64,000 nt of DNA from Hyphomicrobiales bacterium. GTDB lineage: Bacteria > Pseudomonadota > Alphaproteobacteria > Rhizobiales > Xanthobacteraceae. Both the position numbers and the translations under genes were made by a program. Under the pieces are notes generated by a model. That model made no database searches. It was not told the origin of the DNA and worked only from the letters and a program-made list of their open reading frames with translations. The stretch is from the NCBI GenBank assembly GCA_017305535.1, contig JAFKKN010000006.1, positions 124,001 to 188,000 on the forward strand, given 5' to 3'. Positions 1-10,124 of the stretch are shown here, piece after piece. Numbering within the stretch: position 1 is the stretch's first letter; each line of letters starts with the position of its first letter.

Positions 1-148
1 AGACCACGGGCTTGCCGCCCTCGCTCTTCTGCCACAGGCCGGCGGCGGTCGGCTCGGCCGCGCGCGCCATGCCGGCGCTGAGCAGCACGGCCGCCAGCGT
101 CATCGCGGCTGGCATTCCTCGTTGAAATCCGGTTCTGAATTTTGCCAT
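1..148 (-). CDS. DUF2147-family secreted protein (N-terminal part only)
   Basis: Only the first 49 codons lie in the window; the gene runs off the left edge. The start is the ATG at 148-146. The N-terminus is a Sec signal peptide: a basic start, a hydrophobic stretch rich in Ala and Leu, and an AxA-type cleavage site before AAEPTAAG. The mature start, with GLWQK followed by GKPVV, resembles the opening of DUF2147 proteins, small periplasmic proteins of unknown function. The family call rests on this short stretch and is tentative. Confidence 0.6.
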   Translation of the reverse strand, partial: MAKFRTGFQRGMPAAMTLAAVLLSAGMARAAEPTAAGLWQKSEGGKPVV

Positions 149-361
149 CGGCCTCACCTGTCAAAAGGTCGAGCGTAAGGGTTGTGGGACAAGTGTGGCG
201 ATTTCACGAGAAAATGCCACGAGAAGTCCGAAGTATGGACAGCCTTGCACCGGCGCCGACCTCGCCACAATTTGGTCGCAAGACGCCGGCGCGAGGTTCA
301 CGGCGGACACCGTTTCGCCGCAAGATTCCCTGAACCGGAAACCGGTGCCGTAGCCGACCAT

Positions 362-2008
<1,647 letters not shown>

Positions 2009-2012
<4 letters not shown>

Positions 2013-2329
2013 GCCTGCCGCTCCGGCGTCGTCACGATCAGGCCGTCGAGTGCGTCCGACACCTTGATCTGGCACGACAGCCGCGAGTTGGGCCGCACGT
2101 CGTAGCCGAAGTCGAGCATATCCTCTTCCATCGGCGTCGGGTTGCCGACCTTCTCGCGCCACGCTTCATCGACATAGACATGGCAGGTCGCGCAGGCGCA
2201 GGCGCCACCGCACTCGGCCTCGATGCCGGGAATGGCGTTGCGGATCGCGCCTTCCATCACCGTCGCGCCGTTTTCGACGTCGACGATGCGGGTCTCGCCG
2301 GTGTGGTCAACGTAGTGAATCTTCGCCAT
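2009..2329 (-). CDS. [2Fe-2S] ferredoxin, adrenodoxin/putidaredoxin type
   Basis: A 106-residue soluble electron carrier. The cluster ligands are Cys40, Cys46, Cys49 and Cys86, in the C-x5-C-x2-C...C arrangement of vertebrate-type ferredoxins that serve cytochrome P450s, Rieske oxygenases or Fe-S assembly. No P450 or HscA/HscB gene is adjacent, so the client enzyme is unknown. The ferredoxin reductase about 0.6 kb away on the same strand is a likely electron donor; that link is inferred from proximity and from similar pairs in Rhodopseudomonas. Confidence 0.92.
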
Positions 2330-2442
2330 GGCTACTCGTGCTGTCTCAAAAGAGGAATGCTGGTTGTCCTATAGCGGCTCGTTCCGCCCTACGCCAGCCG
2401 CCTTGCCGGCAAGCCGCTGATTTTCCATCGCACGGCCAGTAG

Positions 2443-2796
2443 CTATGGTTCGGACTGCGCGAGTAGCGCGTTTGCCGCCTGCCGCGCCTGCCCGACTTCG
2501 GCCTCCAACCGCGTGAAGGCTTCGCGCGCACCGCCTTCCGTCCGCAATGCCACCTCGAGCGCGGCGGCGGCATCGGCCACGCGAAACGCCCCGATCGCCC
2601 GCGCCGATCCCTTCAACGTGTGCGCAAGCGCGGCGGCATTCTCCGGCAGCGAGGCCAGAGTCCGCATCAGGTTGGCCGTCTGTTCCACGAACAGCCGCAG
2701 CACCTCGCGCTCAAGCGCGGGATCGGACAGCGTCATCTTGCGAAGATGGTCGAGATCGATCGGCTCCCTGGCCGCGGCGCCGGACTGCGACGGCAT
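2443..2796 (-). CDS. Histidine phosphotransfer (Hpt) domain protein
   Basis: A 117-residue single-domain protein. The phosphorylatable histidine is His59 within HTLKGSARAIGA, the hallmark of Hpt four-helix domains that relay phosphate between response-regulator domains. The start at 2796 is preceded by AAGGA about 12 bases upstream; a longer frame from 2856 is possible but begins with a sequence unlike the family. No kinase or response regulator is adjacent, so its phosphorelay partner is unknown. It is divergent from the giant scaffold gene at 3208. Confidence 0.85.
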   Translation of the reverse strand: MPSQSGAAAREPIDLDHLRKMTLSDPALEREVLRLFVEQTANLMRTLASLPENAAALAHTLKGSARAIGAFRVADAAAALEVALRTEGGAREAFTRLEAEVGQARQAANALLAQSEP

Positions 2797-2997
2797 CGGT
2801 CCCACTTGTCCTTTCCAGCAACGGCAAATCTGGCCGCGGCGAAAAATTATCGCCAAATCCGCGCCAAAGCCTCGATTTGGTTAACATACTTGACGGAAAT
2901 GCCGACACCGTAAAGCCATCCGGGCGACAGATTTTAGCCACAATTGAGCCGGTTCGAAGCGATTTTCCAGCATAAAGCGCTATCGCCGGGTTCCCCG

Positions 2998-3032
2998 TTA
3001 ACGATGATTAAGGATCGTTAAAATTGTATTAA
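2998..3032 (+). promoter_or_regulatory. CtrA-like box (TTAA-N7-TTAA) within a TTAA ladder upstream of the scaffold gene
   Basis: TTAA occurs at 2998, 3008, 3018 and 3029, so four copies lie 10-11 bases apart on one face of the helix. The last pair is an exact TTAA-N7-TTAA, the alphaproteobacterial CtrA consensus; the first spacings are N6. It lies 176 bases before the scaffold start, in the only clearly AT-rich stretch of the 411-base gap (2797-3207) between the Hpt gene and the scaffold gene. The assignment to CtrA rests on the motif alone. Confidence 0.5.
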
Positions 3033-3207
3033 TCACATCCATTTCATTCGAGCCAGCAAGCCAATAGGATGTTTGGGGAAGTAGCGCACAAGCCGGGGCG
3101 GTAGAGACGTTATTCCGGACCGCCTGTGAGATCGTCGAGGGTAGAACACCCCTTCGGCTGGTGTCGCTGCGAGACTTCCGGCTGTGTAAACAAGGGCGTA
3201 GAGTAGC

Positions 3208-6200
3208 ATGGCGAACAGTCCCAAGAAGACGCAGGACCCGACCGAAGTTGCGCTTTCGGCGATTCAGGAAGCCCTGAATATGAGCGAAACGCCGGCATCG
3301 GACAGCGCCTCCCCGGCTGCCCCGCCTGTCGCTCCCCCTGTTACCGCTCCCGAGCTGCCTCGTGATGACGCGCCGTTCGGCTCGCGTCCATTCCAGGATC
3401 AGCCTTCCGACGCCCCCCTGTTCAATCGGGGCGCTGCGAACGACGACCGCGAAACCATCGGCCAAATTCTGCAAGCGATTCAGAAGGGCCGGCCCGCACG
3501 CAACATCTATACGCTCGCCACCATTTTCACCGTGGTCTGGCTGATCGGCGCGGGATTGCTGGCATTCAGTTTCTATCCCTCGCTACAATCGCTGGGACAC
3601 AATGGCGGCGCGCTGGCATTCGTTGGCCTGACCTCGGTGCTGCTGGCGCCGATCCTGCTGTTCTATTTCCTCGCAAGCCTCGCCTGGCGCGGACAGGAAT
3701 TGCGCATGATCGCGCAGTCAATGGCACAGGTGGCGATGCGATTCTCCGAACCCGAACATGCCGCCAGCGATTCCATGGTGACGGTCGGCCAGGCCATCCG
3801 CCGCGAAGTCGCCGCCATGGGCGACGGCATGGAGCGCGCCATCGCGCGCGCCGGCGAACTCGAAACACTGGTTGCCAACGAAGTCTCGGCGCTGGAACGC
3901 GCCTATTCCGACAACGAAGTTCGCATCCGCGCGTTGTTGCAGGACATCGCGCATCAGCGCGACAACCTGGTCGGCCAAGCCGAGCAGGTCCGCAGCGCCA
4001 TTTCCGGTGTGCAGATCGATCTGCGTCACGACATCGCCTTGATCAGCGACGCCATCGCTTCGCGCGTCGACGAAGTCGCCAAGAGCATCACCGGTGCGCT
4101 TGAAGAACGCGGCGAACACATCACCCGCGCGCTGGGCAGCGCCGGCGACAACATGATCCTCGCGCTCGGCGAACGCGGCGGCGATCTGCTGGATCGTCTC
4201 GAAGAGGCCAGCGGCGAAACCACCCGCGCCGTGCTCGACGCCAGCGAACGGCTGACCGCCAGTCTGAACTTCAAGACCGGCCATGTTCACGATGAGTTCG
4301 TCGATCTGGCGAACCGCGTCCACGATATGTTGAACGACCGGCTCGACCGCATCACCTCGGAATTCGAGCAAAAGTCCGCCGGTATCGTCGACAGCATCTC
4401 GGACCGCACCGAACAGCTTCACGATTCGCTGCGTAATTCCGGCGACTCGCTGCTGCTCGAACTGGAACTGCGCGGCGGCGACATCGCCACCAAGATCGAC
4501 GAAGCCGGCCATCGGCTGGCGGATCGGATTCTCACCAGTGGCGATAAGGCGAGCGACGCGCTCGACTCCACCGTCAATTCGCTGGTGACGAAGGTGGTGA
4601 GCCAGACCGAGACCGCGCACGACACGCTCAGCCTCCAGATGAACACGTTCGACGAGTTGATCCGGCAGCAGGGTACCGAACTTGCGGAAAAATTCTCGCG
4701 CGACAGCAGTACGCTCGGCGCGCTGATCACCCGGCATATCTCTGAGTTCGATCGCACCGTGAAGACCTACGGCGGCGAAGTTGTCGAGCGCCTCGGCCAG
4801 CGGACCAGCGACATCGCCGACAGCCTGAAAACCTACGTCGATACGTTTGACACCCGCCTCACCTCGAACAGCGGCCAGATCACCGCGACGCTGGACCAGC
4901 GCCTGCAACAATTTGAGGTGCAACTCGGCACCCGCGTGACCGACCTCGACGGCGCGCTCGATTCCAAGATCAAGTCGTTCGATGAAACCGTGGACGGCCG
5001 GCTGAAGGCGCTCGAACAGAGCTTCGACACCCGCGCGAAGTCCGTGACCGACACCGTCGACTCGCGGCTGGGTGCGCTGTCCTCGTCGCTGTCGGGCGGC
5101 ACCAAGAAGGTGGTCGACACCATCGAAGCCAAGCTCACGAACCTCACCTCGTCGTTGACCGACGGCGCGGCCCAGACCATCGGCGCCATCGACACCAAGC
5201 TGTCGCAGCTCACGGCATCGTTCACCGATGGCGCGAACCAGACGCTCGGCGAAATCGATACCAGGATGACCCGGTTGACGTCGTCGCTGACCGAGGGTGC
5301 CAATCAAACGCTCGGCCAAATCGACGACAGAATGATGCAATTGACCTCGTCGTTGACTGCAGGTGCGACCCAGACGCTTGACGAGATCGACACGCGGTTG
5401 ACGCGGTTGACCTCCACGCTGACCGAGGGCGCAACGCAGACGCTCGGCGAAATCGATACCAAGATGACGCGGCTCACCTCGTCGCTGAACGAAGGCGCGA
5501 CCCAGGCAATCTACTCGATCGACTCCCGCCTGGCCCAGCTTTCGTCGACTTTGAACGATGGTACCGCTCAGGCGGTTGCGGCGATCGATCAACGCATGGC
5601 TGATGTTACGCAAACCATCGACGGCCGCACCGGACATCTCGCCGAGACCATCGCCACGCGCTTCCAGGAGATCCACCAGGGTCTGGAAAACCGCGCCGGC
5701 TCGGTTGCCAGCGACATCGATACGCGCATCGCGCACTTCGAGGACTTGCTCGGCTCGCGCATCGAGGCGGTTGCCGGCCGCATCGAGACCAGCGGCCGTC
5801 AGGCCAGCGACACCTTGATGGCGCGCGCCGAGGAACTGTCGTCGAGCATCAAGTCGCACGTCGACGATGCCGAGAACTCGCTGACCAACCTGATGCTCAG
5901 CACCAGCGAGACCATCCAGAGCAGTGCGCGAAGCACGCAGCAGTCGCTGCTGTCCGTCTCCTCGGACCTCACCACGCAACTCAAGCAGGCCTCCACCGAG
6001 GTCGAGCAGTTGGTCGGCACCGTCGGCTCCACCGCCGCGAACGCCATTCGCGGCAGCGCCGAGGACGCGCATGCCTCGCTGCTGTCGGTGTCCAGCGATG
6101 CGACCAGCCAGATCAAGTCGCTCACCGCGGATGTCGAGCGCACCCTGACCTCGGCCGGCGCGACCACCGCCAGCGCACTGCTGACCAGCGCGCGCGAGGC

Positions 6201-8871
6201 ACAGAGCACCCTCACCGGCGCATCGACCGACCTCGTCGCGCAGATGCAGTCGCTCTCGACCACCATCGAGCAGACATTGTCGGGCGTCAGCGCCTCGACG
6301 GCAGCGGCGCTGCTCAGCGGCACCCGCGACGCACACGCAACGTTGACTGCGGCCTCCGACGACATGGAGCGCAGCATCAAGGAAGCCGGCAGCAATGCCG
6401 CGGACGCCGTGGCGAACAGCGCGCGGTCGGCGCAGATGACGTTGATGACCATCACCGACCAGATTTCAGGCCAGGTCAAAGCTCTGTCGGCCGATCTCGA
6501 GCAAAATCTGTCATCGGTCGGCAGCGCCGCCGTCGGCTCCGTGCTCACCGGCGCACAGGAAGCGCAGGCGACCCTGGTGGCAGCCTCCAGCAACGCGGCC
6601 GAACACGTCAGGTCGCTCTCCGCGGACGTCGAGCGGATGCTGTCGACGGTCGGATCGGACACCGCCGCGCAAATTCTGCGCAGCGCACAGGAAGCGCAAG
6701 GCGCGCTGACCGGCGTGACCGCCGACACCACCGAACAGATGAAGGCGCTCTCGACTTCGCTGGTCGCGACCACGTCCGACACCGCGAGCCAGATCAGGAC
6801 GCTGGCCGCAACCATCGAGCAGACGCTCACCTCGACGACGGCCAGTTCGGTCGAGGCGATTCAAAGCGGCGCCCTTGCCGCGCAGAACTCGCTGGTCGCC
6901 GCCGCCAACGAAGCCGGCCAGAAGGCCAAGGCGACGGCCGTGGAGATCGAGCAGTCGGTGATTGGCGCCAGCAACAGCTTCCAGGCGGTCCTCAGCGGCA
7001 AGAGCGACGAGATCGTCGGCTACATGGCGCAGCAGACCGACCGGTTGTCGGAGACGCTGGACAGCAAGCGCGGGTCGCTGGTCGAAACCATCGGCGGCAA
7101 GAGCAATCAGTTGATCGTCGATATCGAGCGCGTCACCTCCGAAGCGCTCAAGGCGATCGAGAGCCGCGGTCTGAACTTCTCGCAGTCGATCGCAACCAAC
7201 GGCTCGACCGTCGCGCGTTCGATCACGGCGGCCGGCGAACTCGCCACCGGCGCGGTCAACAAGTCGCTGAAGGATCTCGAGCAGGCGTCCCGCGCCAGCA
7301 TCGAGCAGTCGCGTCAGGTGTCGATGGCGGCCGTCACGGAAATGCAGGAAACCAGCAAGGTCCTGCGCACCGATACGGTGGCGCTGTTCGAACGGCTGCG
7401 CGAAGGCAACATCCTGCTGCAGGAAGTCCTGACCGGAGCCCACGACAACCTGAATTCGCTCGAACGCGCGATGGTGTCGCGTGTCGCCGAATTCGTCGCG
7501 GCGATCACCGACGTCAGCACCCGCAGCGGTAACGCCACGCAGAACCTCGAAGACCAGTTGACGATGTTCCACGCCAAGACCTCGAAGGCCATCGAGGGTC
7601 TGTCTGGATTGTCCACTCAGTTCGAGGATCACGGTCGCGCGCTGGTCGAAGCGGTCACCGCGATGGAGCAGAGCAACCGCAACACCGACAGTTCGATCGC
7701 CGACCGCAAGGCGGCGCTCGATCAATTGGTCGGCACCATCGATGCGCGTACCCTCGATCTCGATCAGCGGCTGACACGCTTCACGGCGCTGCTCGATGAA
7801 TCGCTCGCCGCCGCCGAGGAACGCGCGCGCGACATCGCCCGCGTGGTGGCGGATACCGCCGGCACCGGCTCCGCCACCATCACGCGGCAGTTCGAAGCGG
7901 TTCGCACCGCCGCCGAGGAACAGCGCCAGGCCACCGCCGACACGCTGCACGCCCTTTACGAGAAGAGCACAGCGGAAACCGAGACGATCTTCCGGCAATC
8001 CGCCGACAAGTTCGCCTCGATGGTGCAGGGCATGAAGCAGATGGCTTCGGAAATGCATCAGGAACTGGAGATGACGCGCGAGGAGCTTCGCCGCGGTGTG
8101 TTCGAACTGCCGCAGGAAGCGGCCGAGAACACCGCGCAGATGCGCAAGGTGATCGTCGACCAGATCGAGGCGCTGGCCGAGCTGAACCGGATCGTGGCGC
8201 GCCACGGCCGCGGGGCCGACGTGGTCACTGCTGAACGCACGACCACGCATCGGCGCGAGGAGCCGCAGTTGGCCGCCGTCGGCGGAGGCTATGCCGAGGC
8301 CCCGGCCCGACCCGCTCCGCGCCGCGAAACCAGCAGCGCCTCGACGTTGCCGCCACCCGATCTCGGCATGCCAATGTCGCAGCGAACCGAAGCGCCTTCG
8401 GTCAGCCCGAATATCGGCGACGCTGGCGAAGACCGCGACGGCTGGCTGTCGGACCTGCTCAACCGGGCCGACACTATCGCCGACGATCACGATGCACCGC
8501 GGGCGCGGCCGTCGCAGCCGGCGGCGTCCCAGAGCAATCCGCTGGAAACGCTGTCGCTCGATATCGGCCGCCTGATGGATCGCAATCTTGCCGCCGAGAT
8601 GTGGGACCGCTATCAGCGCGGCGAGAACAAGGCCTTCAGCAAGCGGCTCTACACACCGTCGGGACAGAAGACCTTCGACGAGGTCGCGCGCAAGTATCGG
8701 TCGGACCGCAACTTCAAGCAGACGGTGGACCGTTACATCACCGAGTTCGAACGCCTGCTGGATGACGTCGCGCGCGACGAGCGCGGACCGGCAATGCTGC
8801 GCAGCCACCTGATCTCCGAGACCGGGCTGGTCTACACCATGCTGGCGCACGCCTCGGGCCGGCTGAACTAG
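3208..8871 (+). CDS. Giant membrane-anchored coiled-coil scaffold, GPR/RgsE-like polar growth protein
   Basis: 1887 residues. A Pro/Ala-rich N-terminal tail (1-80) is followed by two transmembrane helices (about 100-125 and 134-158), roughly 1500 residues of almost unbroken amphipathic helix, a Pro-rich linker (about 1690-1765), and a conserved C-terminal domain of about 110 residues with IGRLMDRNL and ending in HASGRLN. The helix contains near-perfect 22-residue units (about 602-799) and 44-residue units (913-1165), the periodicity of apolipoproteins. This architecture matches Growth Pole Ring of Agrobacterium and RgsE of Sinorhizobium, large proteins that organise unipolar growth in Hyphomicrobiales. 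That assignment is by architecture and group, without an alignment. The gene is monocistronic. Confidence 0.75.
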   Translation: MANSPKKTQDPTEVALSAIQEALNMSETPASDSASPAAPPVAPPVTAPELPRDDAPFGSRPFQDQPSDAPLFNRGAANDDRETIGQILQAIQKGRPARNIYTLATIFTVVWLIGAGLLAFSFYPSLQSLGHNGGALAFVGLTSVLLAPILLFYFLASLAWRGQELRMIAQSMAQVAMRFSEPEHAASDSMVTVGQAIRREVAAMGDGMERAIARAGELETLVANEVSALERAYSDNEVRIRALLQDIAHQRDNLVGQAEQVRSAISGVQIDLRHDIALISDAIASRVDEVAKSITGALEERGEHITRALGSAGDNMILALGERGGDLLDRLEEASGETTRAVLDASERLTASLNFKTGHVHDEFVDLANRVHDMLNDRLDRITSEFEQKSAGIVDSISDRTEQLHDSLRNSGDSLLLELELRGGDIATKIDEAGHRLADRILTSGDKASDALDSTVNSLVTKVVSQTETAHDTLSLQMNTFDELIRQQGTELAEKFSRDSSTLGALITRHISEFDRTVKTYGGEVVERLGQRTSDIADSLKTYVDTFDTRLTSNSGQITATLDQRLQQFEVQLGTRVTDLDGALDSKIKSFDETVDGRLKALEQSFDTRAKSVTDTVDSRLGALSSSLSGGTKKVVDTIEAKLTNLTSSLTDGAAQTIGAIDTKLSQLTASFTDGANQTLGEIDTRMTRLTSSLTEGANQTLGQIDDRMMQLTSSLTAGATQTLDEIDTRLTRLTSTLTEGATQTLGEIDTKMTRLTSSLNEGATQAIYSIDSRLAQLSSTLNDGTAQAVAAIDQRMADVTQTIDGRTGHLAETIATRFQEIHQGLENRAGSVASDIDTRIAHFEDLLGSRIEAVAGRIETSGRQASDTLMARAEELSSSIKSHVDDAENSLTNLMLSTSETIQSSARSTQQSLLSVSSDLTTQLKQASTEVEQLVGTVGSTAANAIRGSAEDAHASLLSVSSDATSQIKSLTADVERTLTSAGATTASALLTSAREAQSTLTGASTDLVAQMQSLSTTIEQTLSGVSASTAAALLSGTRDAHATLTAASDDMERSIKEAGSNAADAVANSARSAQMTLMTITDQISGQVKALSADLEQNLSSVGSAAVGSVLTGAQEAQATLVAASSNAAEHVRSLSADVERMLSTVGSDTAAQILRSAQEAQGALTGVTADTTEQMKALSTSLVATTSDTASQIRTLAATIEQTLTSTTASSVEAIQSGALAAQNSLVAAANEAGQKAKATAVEIEQSVIGASNSFQAVLSGKSDEIVGYMAQQTDRLSETLDSKRGSLVETIGGKSNQLIVDIERVTSEALKAIESRGLNFSQSIATNGSTVARSITAAGELATGAVNKSLKDLEQASRASIEQSRQVSMAAVTEMQETSKVLRTDTVALFERLREGNILLQEVLTGAHDNLNSLERAMVSRVAEFVAAITDVSTRSGNATQNLEDQLTMFHAKTSKAIEGLSGLSTQFEDHGRALVEAVTAMEQSNRNTDSSIADRKAALDQLVGTIDARTLDLDQRLTRFTALLDESLAAAEERARDIARVVADTAGTGSATITRQFEAVRTAAEEQRQATADTLHALYEKSTAETETIFRQSADKFASMVQGMKQMASEMHQELEMTREELRRGVFELPQEAAENTAQMRKVIVDQIEALAELNRIVARHGRGADVVTAERTTTHRREEPQLAAVGGGYAEAPARPAPRRETSSASTLPPPDLGMPMSQRTEAPSVSPNIGDAGEDRDGWLSDLLNRADTIADDHDAPRARPSQPAASQSNPLETLSLDIGRLMDRNLAAEMWDRYQRGENKAFSKRLYTPSGQKTFDEVARKYRSDRNFKQTVDRYITEFERLLDDVARDERGPAMLRSHLISETGLVYTMLAHASGRLN
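5011..5604 (+). repeat. In-frame 66-bp (22-residue) tandem repeats in the scaffold gene
   Basis: Nine consecutive 66-bp units in frame. The seven from 5143 to 5604 are closest, each starting L-[ST]-[SA]-[ST]-[LF] and ending I-D-x-[RK]-[LM]. Codon choice differs between copies, so the units are old or have been kept apart by selection rather than freshly amplified. More diverged units continue to about 5736. Twenty-two residues is two 11-mers, the helical repeat of apolipoproteins. Confidence 0.85.
5944..6702 (+). repeat. In-frame 132-bp (44-residue) repeats in the scaffold gene
   Basis: Five 44-residue units and one 33-residue unit follow each other in frame, at 5944, 6076, 6208, 6340 (the 33-mer), 6439 and 6571. 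Each begins [ST]-L-[LMTV]-x-x-[ST] and ends near A-x-[DE]-A-[HQ]. All lengths are multiples of 11 residues, so the helical phase is preserved. A more irregular continuation runs to about 7020. Confidence 0.8.
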
Positions 8872-8901
8872 GCAGAATGAACTGGGATTGGATCACCACC
8901 C

Positions 8902-8993
8902 TCGTCATGGCCGGGCTTGTCCCGGCCATCCACGTCTTTGACTCCGCAATGCTTCCAAGACGCGGATGCCCGGCATAAGGCCGGGCATGACGG
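8902..8993. repeat. Intergenic palindromic repeat, family A
   Basis: A 92-bp imperfect palindrome. The left arm has CGTCATGGCCGGG...CCACGTCTT and the right arm AAGACG...GCCGGGCATGACG. Each arm contains its own small GC-rich hairpin. It lies between the convergence-free end of the scaffold gene and the epimerase gene, and fills most of that gap. Eight other copies or partial copies occur in the window. Confidence 0.85.
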
Positions 8994-9128
8994 ATCAGGT
9001 CGAATGCATCATGCTTTCGCGACCGGCGCACTTGAGCGCAAGACCGACAAGGCGGGGGCGTCATACCCTCCGCCTTGTTGTATTTTGCGGGTGAGATTTG
9101 ATTCGCAGTTCCAAACCGCTTGAGACAG

Positions 9129-10124
9129 ATGATGCAGCCTCCCCCATCAACGCTGCAAGCCCGCATTGAGCGCTGGCCCATCGCGGGCTCCTTCACCATC
9201 AGTCGCGGCAGCAAGACCGAGGCCGTGGTCGTGGTTGCGGAAATTCGTTCGGGCGATCACTTGGGACGCGGAGAATGCGTGCCTTATGCACGCTATGGCG
9301 AAACGCCCGAGAGCACCCTCGCTCAAATCCTGTCGCTTGAAGCGCATGTGGCCAAGGGTTTGGATCGCGCAACACTGCAAACCCTGCTTCCCGCCGGCGC
9401 GGCACGCAACGCGCTCGACTGCGCCCTGCTCGATCTCGAAGCCAAGCGATCGGGATCGCGGGTGTGGGACATCTTCGGCCAGCCATCGCCCCGCCCCTGC
9501 ACCACCGCCTACACCATCTCGCTCGGATCACCTGAAGCGATGGCGCAGGCCGCTGGCGCGGCCGCGCATCGGCCGCTGCTGAAGATCAAGCTCGGCTCGG
9601 ACGACGATGCGTCCCGCATCACAGCCGTTCGCCGCGCCGCGCCGAGCGCGCAACTGATCGTCGATGCCAACGAAGGCTGGCGCGCCGACAATCTCGCGCG
9701 AAATCTCGCCGCCTGCACTGACGCCGGTGTCACCCTGATCGAGCAGCCGTTGCCCGCGGGGCAGGACGATGCGCTGGCGAGCGTCGAGCGGCGCATCGCC
9801 ATCTGCGCCGATGAGAGCGTCCACGATCGCGGCTCCCTCGCCGGCCTGCACGGCCGTTACGATGCCATCAACATCAAGCTCGACAAGACCGGTGGGCTCA
9901 CCGAGGCGATGGCAATGGCGGAAGCCGCCGATGCGCTGGGATTGCAGGTGATGGTCGGCTGCATGGTGGCGACGTCGCTGGCGATGGCGCCAGCGATGCT
10001 GCTGGCGCAGCGCGCCCGTTATGTCGATCTCGATGGACCGCTGTTGCTCGCGACTGACCGCGAGCACGGCCTGCGTTACGACGGCAGCACCATCTATCCG
10101 CCGGACGCCGCGCTCTGGGGCTGA
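9129..10124 (+). CDS. Dipeptide epimerase (L-Ala-D/L-Glu epimerase type), enolase superfamily
   Basis: About 331 residues of the mandelate racemase/muconate-lactonizing enzyme subgroup. Visible catalytic elements are the KxK motif (KIKLG), metal ligands in VDANEGW, IEQPLP and CADESV, and the second-base lysine in INIKLDKTGG. In characterised relatives this set epimerises L-Ala-D-Glu from murein peptides, allowing their re-use. Two ATGs (9129, 9132) and a TTG (9120) compete as start; none has a strong ribosome-binding site. The 3' end overlaps the convergent MFS gene by 31 bases. Dipeptide specificity is inferred from family resemblance. Confidence 0.87.
   Translation: MMQPPPSTLQARIERWPIAGSFTISRGSKTEAVVVVAEIRSGDHLGRGECVPYARYGETPESTLAQILSLEAHVAKGLDRATLQTLLPAGAARNALDCALLDLEAKRSGSRVWDIFGQPSPRPCTTAYTISLGSPEAMAQAAGAAAHRPLLKIKLGSDDDASRITAVRRAAPSAQLIVDANEGWRADNLARNLAACTDAGVTLIEQPLPAGQDDALASVERRIAICADESVHDRGSLAGLHGRYDAINIKLDKTGGLTEAMAMAEAADALGLQVMVGCMVATSLAMAPAMLLAQRARYVDLDGPLLLATDREHGLRYDGSTIYPPDAALWG

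Noticed and set aside
5011-6702. Regular repeats that could be mistaken for a CRISPR array or a satellite
   Set aside because: Units are in frame, directly adjacent with no spacers, and encode amphipathic helix inside one long gene.
3718-8850. Long minus-strand frames (872 and 779 residues) opposite the scaffold gene
   Set aside because: They mirror the repeat structure of the scaffold, are Arg/Gly/Asp-rich as expected for antisense of GC-rich coding DNA, and have no ribosome-binding site or domain.
9047-9078. ACAAGGCGG...CCGCCTTGT hairpin before the epimerase gene as a terminator
   Set aside because: A 14-base loop and no T run; it is also directly next to a repeat and far from the scaffold stop. 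The evidence is too weak to list.
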